Made by a program: the position numbers and the translations under genes
In this document: positions 11,094 to 25,005 of the stretch, piece after piece
Numbering within the stretch: position 1 is the first letter of the stretch
Layout of the letters: the number at the start of each line of letters is the position of its first letter
Assembly: GCA_963580455.1 (NCBI GenBank)
Contig: OY756970.1
Coordinates: forward strand, 23,560,001 to 23,624,000
DNA: 64,000 bases
Direction of reading: 5' to 3'
Source: Euonymus europaeus
Lineage: Eukaryota; Streptophyta; Magnoliopsida; Celastrales; Celastraceae
The notes under the pieces: model-generated
What the model saw: only the letters and a program-made list of their open reading frames with translations
The model's database searches: none
What the model was told of the DNA's origin: nothing

Positions 11094-12160
11094 CAAAAAG
11101 GCGGCTTTTGGGTTGGAGGCCTGCAACAGCAAACCTTGGGCCCAACCCGATTTTAAGACCTCCATGGACATGCCCCCACGCGTAGGAAGTTCGGTGGAGT
11201 GTGATCCAGCTGGGGATCGAACTCCTCACCTCGTGTGCGCGGGCAACACCCACTACCACCAAGCTGATCACCAAGCTGATCAGAATGGTGGTAGTAGCTC
11301 ACTCCCACATCCTTGTGGTGAGGAGTTCGATCCCCAGCGCGGGCATCACACTCCGCCGAACCCCTGGATACGGGGTGGCTACGGAGGACCTCCACGATGT
11401 GTACGAAGTTGGGCCCCAGCCTAAATTCTGCATCATCAAAAAGGCGCCTTTTGGGTTGGAGGCCTGCAACAACAAACCTTGGGCCCAACCCGATTTTAGG
11501 ACCTCCATGGACATGCCCCCACGCGTAGGAAGTTCGGCGGAGTGTGATGCCCGCGCTGGGGATCGAACTCCTCACCACAAGGATGTGGGAGTGAGCTACT
11601 ACCACCAAGCTGATCAGCTTGGTGGTAGTAGCTCACGCTCACATCCACGAGGTTAGGAGTTCGATCCCCCGCTGGATCACACTCCGCCGAAACCCTGGAT
11701 ACGGGATGGGCTACGGAGGCGGGCTTTGCCTGAAATAAAGCCGTGCGGTCCGCTTGCGGCCCAGAGCGGACAATTCCTCCATGGTGTGTACCAGGCCCAG
11801 GTCTGTGCATCATCATAAAAGGCGCCTTTTGGGTTGGAGGCCTGCAACAGCAAACCTTGGGCCCAACCCGATTTTAAGACCTCCATGGACATGCCCCCAC
11901 GCGTAGGAAGTTCGGCGGAGTGTGATCCAGCTGGGGATCGAACTCCTCACCTCGTGTGTGCGGGCAACACCCACTACCACCAAGCTGATCACCAAGCTGA
12001 TCAGAATGGTGGTAGTAGCTCACTCCCACATCCTTGTGGTGAGGAGTTCGATCCCCAGCGCGGGCATCACACTCTGCCGAACCCCTGGATACGGGGTGGC
12101 TACGGAGGACCTCCACGATGTGTACGAAGTTGGGCCCCGGCCTAAATTCTGCATCATCAT
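11094..12160. repeat. Duplicated 344 bp C-B module pair
   Basis: The pairs 11094-11437 and 11817-12160 are nearly identical and share two private marks at the head-to-head junction: an extra copy of GATCACCAAGCT, and AGAATGG where other modules have AGCTTGG. Shared errors show that one pair was copied from the other as a unit, by segmental duplication or gene conversion, instead of by a separate SINE insertion. Confidence 0.8.
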
Positions 12161-13214
12161 TAAGGACAATTATGCAATAGTACGTGAGATTGAAGGCCCT
12201 TTTCCTGTGAAATTTGTTCCAAACAATAATAATTGAAACGATTAAGGTATGTGAATCTCCCCAATCTATGAAATTATTGTTTTGGCTTTTTGCACAAATT
12301 ATTGTAAAGGATTTCTCTTTTTGTCCTTGCTATGTTGAGGCAGCTCATAGTGGGCTACACTGAAGCTTGTGACTATGGAATGGGTGGAAAGAGGGATACG
12401 CAGAAGTTGATTCCTTCAAAGGGCATCACTCAATCACAAATACACAAAGCGCATTCATAAAAAGACAAACTCTGAACACACACAATGAGAATCTAGAATC
12501 TGCCGTAAAAATTTCCCGGTGAGCCCCGCTGTAATCTTTTTTAGTCATTTAAATTCTTATTTTGATTTTAAAAATCATCAATATATTTTGATCGGAATTA
12601 TGTCTAATGACATTTTTTCTACCCGAATAAAAATCAAACAAAGCGTAAAAAAGACGCGAATATTTTAGACCGCTAAATTATATCTGAAAAAATCATGTTA
12701 TTTTTCACGGTCCATTTGATTTTTACATAGGACAAAAAAATACTATTACTCATAATTTTCATAAAAGAACACTAGTAATTTCATAAAAATGTCTGCTTTT
12801 TTTGAATCTCAATCATTGATTAGGAAGACACTCGATGATTTTTTGTATTTATTTTATCTTATATGAATGATTAGAATTAAAAATAAATAAAATTTTCATG
12901 AAATGAGATTGGAGCCTCCTCCTCCAGTGCCTTTGGATCCAACACTCCTTAACAGCAGCCCAAGGCCCAATTAACTCGACTATTGTGGACGGGAGGCTGG
13001 GGCCCACTTCCTGGTCGGCGTAAGGACGTAGGGCGGTAGGAGTATTGTGGTGGGCTCAATATTTATTTATCTGTTTTTAACAAACGAATCACAGGATTTA
13101 TAGCAACAAATAAATAAGGCAAAAGTGGGTCCCAGGAGCATCCTGTCCACGCCATCGCCATCGCGACTCGGCCGATTATCAGGCCCCTCTTTTAAGGCCG
13201 TCTGATGAAAATGA
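12161..13214. other. Intergenic region upstream of the DUF3527 gene
   Basis: AT-rich DNA right after the array, then a GC-richer stretch (about 12915-13200) with several GGCCCA/TGGGCC site II-like words, likely the promoter of the next gene. No coding sequence seen. Confidence 0.5.
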
Positions 13215-13591
13215 TTGATTGCATCTCCTCCCTTACCTTTCTCGCTCTCAATTACTTCTCCCTTTGACTGTATGGCAACTTGTATGTGTACGGTACTATA
13301 TACAAAACAAAGTAAAACGCCTCGACCTCCATTAACACGCGCTCGTTTTCTCTCTCTCTCTCAGGCCTCTCTTTCTGGTAAAGCCGCTCTGAATTACTTT
13401 GGAGTTTGGAGACGAAAAGGAAGCCATTGGGATCGCAGTTTCTTGTTTGATTTTCTGCAACTCTTCTGATCTCTGAGAGCTTTCTGGTTTCATTGGCATC
13501 TGGGGCACCGACACCTGTTACCTCGTTCTAGAGAGGGTGGAGCTTCCGTTAATGGCATTTCTGTGTTTTTGAGTTTCTAGAGCTAATTCTG

Positions 13592-15115
13592 GTAAGTGCT
13601 ATTCTCTCTCTACTAAATAAATATAGGAAATTGTGTGATGATGTGTTCGCTTATAAGATTCTAATTCGCTGTTTGTTGATCCTGCTACTGCTTTGATTTA
13701 TATGATTGTGCCTGTTTTACTTCAATTTTGAAGTGTTAGCTTTTGGGAGAGATTAAGCACCTAGACAATTGTATTTCTTTGGTTGATTTCACATTTATGT
13801 ACTGTTTGGGTCCAAGAAAGGCAAGTTGAGAGAGAAAAAGAAGGTAAGAGTTTGTTTTAAAGAACACTTTCTATTTTCTTTCTGAGAACCAAACGAGTCT
13901 ATTTTAGTTTCTAATTTTGAAAGTAAGTGCGCTCTACGTTTGAATTAGCTGAGGATCTTTGTCCTCACCGTATCGTGAGGCAAGCAAAAGACTCAGCAGC
14001 TACGACGGGTCAGTTGACCTTATCTTATTTTTTCAAAAATAAAATAAAATTGTGTAATCATGGACCATGCAAGTGTCACTGTAGTTGTATCTCCGTGGAT
14101 GTGTTGAATTATTGGTTTTTGGACGCCAACTTTAAGTTTGATGTTATGATCGAGGTGGGTTTTGCCAAATTGATAATTTTCACAGAGTTAGGGCAAACCC
14201 CAAAGGGTAATTTTTGGCGATTAAATCTGCCCTATGTTTTTGTATATTGTACTAGTGGATAAAAAATGCCTCTTCATTCTCCCTCTGCTATAGGAGAAGA
14301 GAAGTTTTAGTTATGCGTTACAAGGAATTTAATAGTAATTTGATATTTAATTCTTTGACGGTCTAGGAAAAAGTGAATTAAGGGGTCTTCAATTTTGCAT
14401 GAAGTTATTTTTTGTTGCTGTAAATATTCAATATGTGCAATCTCCACCAGAAAACCATGTTCCCCTAGCCACTTAAATGCCCAAATAGAGAAAATAGTCT
14501 GGAAAATTTTTGTGTTTTCTCAGCCTCATTTTTTTTTCCGTCTTAAACTCTTTGTTGTCTACACTGTTAGATTTTTTTTATACTAATCATGAAAAAGCTA
14601 ATGTCTTTGACCTTTTATAGCAAATCTAGAGCTAGAAATGGCTTACTTTGTAAATGACAGTAAAGACACCATCCAATTTGCTGATATATTACTGCATGTG
14701 ATTGAGTTTCTTTTACTATTAAATATGTGATTCTTCCCAAAAAATGTGATTTTCATGATGGCATAACCTCCATCAGTTTGAAAACTGAAGGAATATGGTT
14801 TAAACGATTATTTATGCTGAAATGGTAGTATTACAAAAACATTTTGTTAAATATGATTTAGAGTTGGTTAAACTATTTTAATCATTTTTTTTAAACAGGA
14901 GTGTTAAACATCCTAGACTTATATATACCATGATATCTCGTACATATGTGACATATTTTTTTTCATTGTGTTCACGCAATGGCATAAGTTATTCCATTGT
15001 TATAACACAATGTAATAACTTATTCCATTGTCATAAACACAATGAGATAACAAGAGATGTATAAGCCTGGAATACATATCATTTTCTTTTTTTAAAATTG
15101 TGGGTTTGCCTTCAG
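13592..15115 (+). other. Probable 5' UTR intron of the DUF3527 gene
   Basis: A good donor (G|GTAAGTGC at 13592) and acceptor (TTCAG at 15111-15115) bracket 1.5 kb of non-coding DNA between a CT-rich leader (about 13340-13591) and the coding exon. Inside, 14971-15035 holds an imperfect inverted repeat built on CAATGGCATAAGTTATTCC. The intron is inferred from splice signals only. Confidence 0.45.
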
Positions 15116-15260
15116 ATTGCTCTGCATTTTGTGGAGTCTGTCAGAATGAGTACCTGAGAAAGAAAGGAAGACTCTTCAAAATTTTGGTGACGTCCAAAAC
15201 TTTTTGGATTAAATATGTTCGGTCCAAGATAGAGGTAGGGTTCAAAGCTGAAATTGGTCT

Positions 15261-18105
15261 ATGGAAGACCATTTAAAGCGCAGGAAGGACTCGGGGGATC
15301 AGCAAACTTCAGGGTCTTCTAAGAACAACTTTATTCCCCTTTCAGGTCAATGTTTAAACCTGCGGGACAAGTCTAACCCAGAAAAGCCCAATGTGTCATA
15401 TTCTGATCTCCATCGTGAAATCTTGAAAAATGTGGAGGTCTCACCGAAGTCCTTGAAGAATCGCCAAAAGCAATATATAAAGGAAACTGAAGCAGTTGAG
15501 CTTGTCAAGTATATGTCGAGTCTCCCAAGTTATCTCGAGAAAGGGAAAGATCTGCAGGAGAAAGTCTTAAGTGTTGGGGTCCTGGACTGGGCTAGTCTGG
15601 AAAAATGGCAGTATAGCCACAGACAGATACCATGCAGAACTAGCAGGTGTTCTACATCCAGCAGTTGTTCGTCATCATCTTTCTCAACAGAAGGCTCCTC
15701 TTTCCATTCAAACAGACGTCAGAGTTGCTCTCCTACTCGCCAGAAGGTGCGTCGTCCGTCTCTGCAGTTTCATTTGATCACGTCTCCTCCAAAAGAGCCC
15801 CCCTATAAAGTTGACATACCATATGGAGGAAGTATTACAAAGTTTCAAGATGTCAACAATGCACAACAGAGTAACTCCACAAACCGGTATGGAAATTTCA
15901 TCCGAAGAGATCAGCCTTTTCATAAAAACCATGCGGAATTCAAAGCAGAGCATTACTACAAAAAAAGTTCGGATCTAAAGTTCTATCGAGACCCTGCGCA
16001 TTTTTCAAATAAATTGAATAAAGATCTAGCACCATGTCCACACTTGAATGCCAAGACTAAAGAGGGTGAATTTAAGCGAAGGGTGGAGAAATTGGAAGGG
16101 AGAAAGTTGAATATCGTTGAACAAGATATCCCTCAAAAGAACAAACCCACAGTTCTCCTTTTGCCTAAAGACTACTCCCAGAACAATGATTCTAAGCCTT
16201 CTGACCCAGCAGCCATGTTAGGTGAGAGACAAGGAGGAGGAAGTCAAAGAAGTTTTGTGGAGACCTCTAAGAAAGCTTATCGTGCAAAGTTTAATTCTGA
16301 TATCCCACACTCATGTCCGCTGCCTCTTAAAGTTGACACCGATGAGCATTCTCAGATGGAACGGTGCTTTAATGAACCACAAAGTACTAACACCTTGCTT
16401 GATGTATCTTATTCAGTGCAATCTGCACCTGAAATGGGAAACTGTATGTCTAGATGTAGAAACCTTGAAAAGAAAATGCCTGCCACGAGATCCCCCAATT
16501 CAATTTCAAATGAAGTTTCCAAAGCTTTAGATCCTAAAGTAAGTGGAGTAGCTGCAGAAAAATGCAGAAGCACATCACCTTTTTCCCGTATTGGCTTCAT
16601 TATTGGCAATATAGGTAAGAGCTTCAGCTCCAAAGAGGATTTGGCCAAAGCGGAGTTGAGCTTGAAGCATATTTCTGCTTGTTCTGGCAGGGAGAATTCT
16701 GTGGTTACTTCTTGTCAGGGTACCTCTAGTAGTGATAAACCTTCCACTACAGGCAGGGGAAGGTCCAGTCCTTTGAGAAGGTTACTGGACCCACTATTGA
16801 AGCCACAGGCAACAAATTACCAAAACGTCAGAGAGCCTTTGCAGAGAGATTCGATATTAACAAATGGAGCTTGCAGATCATACGATGGGGAATCAGATTC
16901 TTCAGCTGGAACTATACAGTCTAATTTGCTTCGGGACAAGAAGAACGGATCAACCATTCAAGCTCTTCTTCAAGTTGCATTTAAGAATGGCCTGCCTCTG
17001 TTCACATTCGCAGTTGACAATAATAATGACATCCTTGCTGCGACAATGAAGAAGTTTAGTGTCTCGAGAAAGAGTGATTACAGCTGCATTTATACTATTT
17101 TTTCTATTAAAGAAGTCGTGAAAAAGAATGGAAGATGGATTAATCAAAGCGGTAAAAGCAAAAGTAACGATTACATCCCAAATGTCCTTGCCCAGCTGAA
17201 AGCTACTGGTTTCCAGGTTACCAACTATACAAGACAGAACCATATGTCATTAGAGTGTGGCATTAAAGAGTTTGTTTTGTTTGCTGTTGCTCTAAGAGAG
17301 ACAGATCAACAACCATCAGAACTTCAGCCACATGATGAGCTTGCAGCCATTGTTGTCAAGATCCCAAAAGATGTTAGTAGAAGTTCAGTTGCCGATAATC
17401 ATCAGAATGATACCTGTAATAAGGTGCCAGAGTTTTCTGATTCTGAGTTAGATGTCAAGAATTGGCCTACTGTTGGTAGACAACTAAGACAAGGCCTCAT
17501 CAAGACGACAGTCATTCTTCCTAGTGGTGTTCATAGTCTACCGACTAATGGAGGACCTTCATCACTGATCCAACGTTGGACATCAAATGGATCATGTGAC
17601 TGTGAAGGTTGGGATTTGGGTTGTAAACTTAGGGTCTTTTCGAACGGCAATCAATTTAGTAAGAGGTCAGGTTCATCCAAAGCTCATTGCGATACTCATA
17701 AGTTTGAACTTTATTCTCAGGTACTGCTCTTGTGATATCAAGCTAGATTATCCATTTTCAACTTGCCGCTTCCTCTTGGTAACCTTTTTCACGTAAACTT
17801 GGATGCAGGGAGGAGAACAAGGAAATGATCCTGCCCTTGCCTTAGCACCATTCAAGGATGAAATCTACTCAGTTGAGTTCAACTCATCTCTATCCCCTCT
17901 ACAAGCATTTGCAGTTTGCATAGCAGTTTTAGATAGTAGGAAATCATGCGAGCTTTCTGAATCGTGTGCCTTGGTTGAAGAAAAGACTTCTGTGGAAAAC
18001 ATAATAGCTCAAAATGATGGAATAAGGGCTTCTAATCTCTTTGTAAGTGAGGTTCCTGCTAGATATGCTTCATATCCTCCCCATTCTCCCGTAGGAAGGG
18101 CCTGA
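15261..18105 (+). CDS. DUF3527 family protein (two coding exons)
   Basis: Coding exons 15261-17720 and 17809-18105 join in frame (820 codons, then 99 with the stop) to 918 residues. Plant-specific DUF3527 family, function not established. The N-terminal part is hydrophilic, with a serine run near residues 130-155 typical of disorder. A conserved-looking block has RSSPLRRLLDPLLKP near 505-520. The C-terminal half, from about 560 (IQALLQVAFKNGLPLFTFAV) to the end, is the DUF3527 core; it contains a Cys-rich patch (CDCEGWDLGCKL) near 780-795. The second exon continues as a compact domain ending PPHSPVGRA. The small 88-base intron has GT at 17721 and AG at 17807-17808. No membrane segment or signal peptide seen. 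Length matches the family. Confidence 0.85.
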
Positions 18106-18536
18106 CGGAATAATCTTGTAAGCCTGATTATGGCATTTTATTTATCTTTTGATTTTTTGACGATAGAAGCAATATATTAACTGTACTATTGAAGACTATG
18201 TTTCCATCAGTACAAGTGTGCATACCATTGGAGAAACTCTTCACTTAAATTGGTATTTTACTGGGAACGCAAACATCATATAACAGATCCAGTCCTTCAC
18301 TATTGCTGTTCAATTGAAAATAGAAAGAAGAAAAAAGAAGACAGGGCATGATAACAACTCAGGGCAGGGCAACTAGAATATACACGTATATGGAATGCAA
18401 TACATTGTACATCGAAGCTTTTACAATGCTGTGTGAAGACTCGCAGAAGGTAAAACTACCTCTTCAAGAAACGGGGGACAACTGGGAGTTGCACCTTTGA
18501 CTAACCAGAGATATTATCACAAATTTTCTCTAGTGT
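18106..18536. other. Convergent intergenic stretch
   Basis: About 430 bases between the ends of two convergent genes; probably both 3' UTRs. Nothing else seen. Confidence 0.6.
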
Positions 18537-21061
18537 TCATCTTACAACTTTGAAGTGGAAAAGCCAAGAAATGATGAATGCAAAGACCATGCAGGCAAGC
18601 AACACGTTCATTACGCGGCGGCCATGCCAGAAAGTTTGGTTTTCCGGGGCTATTACAAGAGCCACTGGTGTTGACGGGGCTAGAGATAGAGCAATATGTG
18701 CCTCATTCACTTGATCACCAGCAACATTGACAGCGGTAGCACCACATATCTCACAGATCCTGATGCAATATTTGAATCATATCAATAGATATTCAGACAA
18801 TATGAGTATAATGTATGAAGATATATTCGAATCACATTGCCAAAGGCCTAAAACTTTGAAGAAGCATGTATGGAAGTAACAGATATCAATAACAATGAAA
18901 TCCTATTTACTGAAACTTGCTTCTTTTTCTATTTTACAAAAATAATCTACTGATGGCAGAACCCCCGGCAATGCAGATTATACAGTTAAAATCGACCCCT
19001 TCCATCATATCACTTCCACAACGTCAAGTCTCCCACACATTTATAAAAGGATACCATCAAACTCTATAATCATCTTTCACTATTTCTCTCCTAAAGTAAA
19101 TGTTCATCCCCTTCTAATGTGTTGATATTGAAAGGAGTTTCCACCAATTTATTGGAGAAGACCTGGTATTCTGAAACTAATGAACTGGTTTTCAAGAAGA
19201 AGGTTTGGCACACTGGGAAGAGAATCAAATGCTAAGCTCAAAGTAGATCAGAAAATGCAAGTATGAAACATGCTAATAAATTTTAAGAAGCGCACAACTT
19301 AATAATGTCAACTATTAAGGAAGAATGATACAAACATCCAAAAGAAATCCTATGTAGCACGCACACAGACATGCGGATACGTGACTTTTCAAAAAAGTAA
19401 GGATACGGATATGTTGGGGGACACGTTGAATGTTTATTTTAATATATATATAATCAATTTAGTGGGATATTAATGAAATAAATTTCTAGACAGGTATTAC
19501 TCCTATATTAATGAAAAATAAAACAAATATATTATGTTGAATTTTTAACCCGGGTAGTGGACGATATAGAATATGAACTCAGAAATCACAATATTGTATA
19601 CGAACCCAGATTTCTTTATCTCACCCAAATTTCTTCATGGTATGCTATTTTGGCCTTTTGGGTCAAAAAATGGTTTTTATTTAACTGTTTTCAATTCAAT
19701 TACAATAAATATATTACAAAAAGGGTATAAGAATGGGACACGCGTGTCCCCAACGTGTCCTCCATTAATTAAAAATAAAAAAAGGGATACTCTTTTTCAC
19801 GTGTCCGAGTGTATCCGTGTCCGACACGTGTCGGACACCGACACTCTGGCCAAAAAAGAGTGTCCGTGCTTCTTAGAAGAAATCATAACAGGAGTCGAGC
19901 ATCACCAAAGAAGCATTTCCCTATTGCTGATGTCCACAGCTCTATTCAAAGAAACAAATGCATTACCACCAGAAAACAAGATAACAGATTCTTTGAAGAA
20001 GTACAGCAACAATATCTTGACACAGGCTTAAGAAAAGCCAGCTTCAGTTGAACCAATTTGATTATCTGAGTAATCGAAGCAAATATATTTGTTTACCTAC
20101 TCGATTTAGTATAAGTAAGTTGAGTGCCTCTTAAAAATGGATGGTTGCTACAAAGAAATAAAGGAACCTTTACGAACCATTTTGGATCAAGCTTTTGTCA
20201 TTCATTCACTTCAAAAGGAACAACATAAATCGCTGCATCTTGTACATCGCAGACGAGTTTCTTTTACCCCAATACTGCAGGCCAGCAAAAGCACATTTAC
20301 AAGTTTATAGCACAAAGCAGACAAACAGATAGAAACAAGAGAATCCCTGGCTGGAACCCCAGCACAAAGATGGCCAAATTGAACTAATTTCAATCAAAAA
20401 TATATTGAGCTGCCAAACCTAACAATTGGGGTTGCAAAATGTTTGTTTTCTTTCGTTTTTCTAATTTTTTCTTTTCTTTTGTAAACAGAAAATTGACCCA
20501 GATTCGAGAAATATACGAACATAATCTCAGTAAAATCACCTTCTTGTGACACAAAACAAAGCAATAATTGAAAACAGATAAGTGGACTGGGCATCTGGTA
20601 TCGTTACCTCATGGAGAATCCAAGCATGAAATCACACTTATATGATGCACAAAAAAAAAAAGAAAAAAAAAGAAAAAAGATGGGTATCCAGAAATATACG
20701 AACAGAGCATTAGAAGGTAAAGGTTGAGGCCTTTTACTCACATGTTCCCCTTGATCTTGAACCATGTTTCTGCGCACTTCCTGTGGGCGGCACCCAGATC
20801 ACCCTTACACGAGCAACCCAACTCAGTAGCTAACTCACCACAACTCTCCGAACCCAAATGACAAATCCTACAATCTCTCCCCCTTTTTTTAGCCGAATGA
20901 ACTTTAGTCTCCAGAGCTCCACTCTCCAAGTCCACTTCTGACATGCAATCTGATGCAGAGGACTCCCGGTGCGCTCCAATCTCTCCTGAGGACTCGCCGG
21001 AGAGTGGCAACTCATTTCCATCACGGTTATTATGGCCTCTGTAATAATGGGGATTGAACAT
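18537..21061 (-). CDS. RING-CH (RINGv) zinc-finger membrane protein, probable E3 ligase
   Basis: Exons 20742-21061 and 18537-18759 (minus strand) join to 180 residues. The RINGv finger fits C4HC3 spacing: C64-x2-C67, C83-x-C85, x7-H93, x2-C96, then C109-x2-C112 across the intron. RING-CH proteins act as membrane ubiquitin ligases, as in the animal MARCH family and plant relatives. After the finger comes one hydrophobic segment near 155-175 (VLLACMVFAFIISWLF), so it is probably C-terminally anchored. The 1982-base intron begins GTGAGT and ends CAG and holds an inverted-repeat element. The junction codon gives GNMICEIC, with Met-Ile where relatives often have polar residues. Target proteins unknown. 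Confidence 0.85.
19365..19870. repeat. Inverted-repeat element within the RING-CH intron
   Basis: The left arm (about 19365-19432: GCGGATACGTGAC, then GGATACGGATATG, then GGGGACACGTT) reads as the reverse of the right arm (about 19737-19870: GTGTCCCCAACGTGTCC, GGGATACTC, TTTCACGTGTCCGAGTGTATCCGTG). The middle is AT-rich. The right arm also holds a self-palindrome around GACACGTGTC. Looks like a non-autonomous DNA transposon, but I could not fix its ends or a target duplication. Confidence 0.45.
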
Positions 21062-23180
21062 TTTTGCGGGATCCAGGAAGTAAGGGTATGTACTAAGAAG
21101 AAGAAAGACTCAAAGGTATTTCCCTTGAAGGGAGATTAATTCCAGTTCATTTTGGTTTTCTCAAAAGTAAAAACAGTGTGTGTATCCCTGAAAAATGGAT
21201 AATTGTGTCAGTTTAGTACAGTGCAAACGCAAAGGAAAGGAAAGGAAAGGAAAAGCGAGGGAACAGAGGAGTGTCAATGTGCGTGGGGACAGAACTGCAA
21301 AGATTTTTTATTCTCAAAGAAAAAAATTGGGATTAGGAAGGGGTTTTCTTCTATTGTCATTTTTCAACTTCATTAATTATCAATTTTGTCGTTCCCCAAT
21401 AGAACTGCCAATAATAGCCATATGTTGCATATGGATTCTTGAGCAACTCAATTTTGTTTTCTTGTTCGAAAGACCACTCCGAAACAATAATATAAATATA
21501 CACACAAACACACACAGAAAATAAAAATAAAATTGTAAAACTTGTGTCCAATCCACAGACAGCAATATCTGATAAATATTCAAGGAACTTCTTATTAGTA
21601 TTGCCATTATCAATACAATTATTGAGAGAAACAAAGAGTAGTGTAGGCAAATGAATCTCAAATGATAATATCATCAAATTACACCATAATCTTCAATGAT
21701 TCCAAGTTATAAAATTAATAACCCCCAAAACAGGGAAAGAAAGCAAAACATGTATAAGTGGCAGCGGCAACATAAGACTATAAATCACAGAGCAGATGAA
21801 GCAATGTCGTCCAAATGGTATGGTTCAATGCTTCGACCAAGGGAAGCCCGAGCATATTGTGGTGCTGCTGGCTGCTGCAGCATTAGAGCTTCGAAGTTCA
21901 ATCATGAAAAATCATGAAACGGTGCGTATTGGCTCTCTGTTTCTCGGATGCAATTAGCAAATAAGCCCCTGCATAGACATATAGACAGCCTAATGTAACC
22001 CTCTTTTTAATTTGTATAAACTGCTTAATGTAATTGAGGATTATGTGTTCAGTACTTTAATTAATACTTACCTTCTCCAATAAACAAGTTCGAGTAGAGA
22101 TCAACGATGCTATGAACAATCCGCTGAACAAAACTTGGGCGTGAAGTGATGCCCAATGAGAGAACCCGATGAGATTCCGACAGTGTACCGGTCAAGTGTC
22201 AAGACCAAAAGCATTAACACAATCATCGGTTTCCTTCAGCGGAAACCGCAAACAGAAACCTTGCTTTGGTACTTCACATTTCCATCACCAGATTGATTAT
22301 GCAATAAATTAATTATAGACAAATTTAGTTGCTTACTCTCGTATTTCCATCATTACTCATTAATCATTAAATCTAATAATTGTTTTTTTTTTAATTTCAA
22401 CTCTCTCAAACTTTTTAGCAATATAAAATAATGTATATTATTAAATCAACATATAAATACATCAAAAAAAAAATTAGGGGCAAATCCCCACACTGTCGAT
22501 CCCGTTCTCTTCATTGCAAGTGTCCTCTCACTGTCTCTACTTCGGTTGATTTTCTTTTACTGAGATTGTTTGAATAAAAAGAACTTCACGAATATCTTTT
22601 TTCTAACCTTTGTGGATGATTTGAAAACCTTTAAACTGTTGGATGATACATTCTAGTGAGGATGGTAGATTGCCTTATTTCAAGGTGCTGAATACAACTT
22701 GCAATAGTTTCCAAATGTCTCGAGCTTCTACATATCGGGAGGATAAATACCAAAGGATGAAGCACAGTTTTCAACGGAACAAGCGCCTTGCACCACACTA
22801 ATAACGGACGGTTGGAGAAAGCCACAACAGCATATTACGACAAAAGATGATTACAATTGAAACATTATGCAAATTCGTATGCACGGATGGCATTCAAATT
22901 TAAAGAATTGCCTTGGAACTTTCAATCAACAAGTCCAGAAATCATTTTAAAAAATCAAACTAAGTCTGAAAATAGTGTTTCTATTTTCAAATATAACACG
23001 ACTGACAACGCAGAAGGGGAAAAGCCCAAAGTATTTGAAGAAAATATAAAATTTTCTTATTACCATATTCAGCCTCGTGGAACTCGCATATGCATATTAC
23101 AAAGCAACAACCCTGAAAATTCACTAGTTTTTGATGGTTACAAATGAAAAACTAATGTACACTTTTATGCAAGAAGGCAT
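21062..23180. other. Intergenic region between RING-CH gene and PCNA
   Basis: About 2.1 kb. Near the left end are the RING-CH promoter and an (AAAGG)n-like microsatellite at 21232-21257. The rest holds only short open frames and AT-rich DNA. The right end is probably the PCNA 3' UTR. No RNA gene could be supported. Confidence 0.5.
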
Positions 23181-24985
<1,805 letters not shown>

Positions 24986-24991
24986 TTAGAG

Positions 24992-25005
24992 TTAGGGTTT
25001 CGCGC
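24992..25005 (-). promoter_or_regulatory. Telo-box and E2F site upstream of PCNA
   Basis: On the plus strand TTAGGGTTT (24992-25000) is the telo-box AAACCCTAA in reverse, and overlapping it TTTCGCGC (24998-25005) fits the E2F consensus TTTSSCGC. They lie 50-60 bases before the PCNA ATG. A second AACCCTAA-like word is near 25033 and a TTCCCGC near 25148. Telo-boxes and E2F sites are known drivers of PCNA in dividing plant cells. Confidence 0.6.

Larger units (their letters stand above)
9435..12160. repeat. Array of about 18 SINE-like modules in alternating orientation
   Basis: GC-rich array inside AT-rich DNA. Each full module has a tRNA-like head (box A-like GGTGGTAGTGGCT, box B-like GTTCGATCCCC or GGTTCGACTC), a body of 100-150 bases, and a tail ending GCATCATCA(T) or AAAAGGCGCC. 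Heads meet heads at palindromes such as GCTGATCAGC, and tails meet tails. Module map (type, strand): A- 9435-9631, A+ 9632-9828, C- 9829-10000, B+ 10001-10160, C+ tail only 10169-10240, B- 10241-10399, C+ head stub 10400-10438, B- 10439-10579, C- 10580-10708, C+ stub 10709-10731, D- 10732-10936, B+ 10937-11093, C- 11094-11279, B+ 11280-11437, C/B chimera - 11438-11613, D+ 11614-11816, C- 11817-11999, B+ 12000-12160. The boxes are what tRNA-derived SINEs carry; a foldback element is the alternative. Open frames within are shadows of the repeat. Confidence 0.75.

Noticed and set aside
9435..12160. CRISPR-like or tandem satellite array
   Set aside because: This is plant nuclear DNA, modules alternate in orientation, differ in length and type, and there are no unique spacers.
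9433..12236. Many overlapping open frames on both strands with peptides such as YHQADQLGGS
   Set aside because: They repeat because the DNA repeats, appear on both strands of the palindromes, and have no family likeness.
22100..22200. C/D box snoRNA (TGATGCC, CGATGAG, CTGA words)
   Set aside because: Boxes are imperfect, and there is no terminal stem or guide region I can support.
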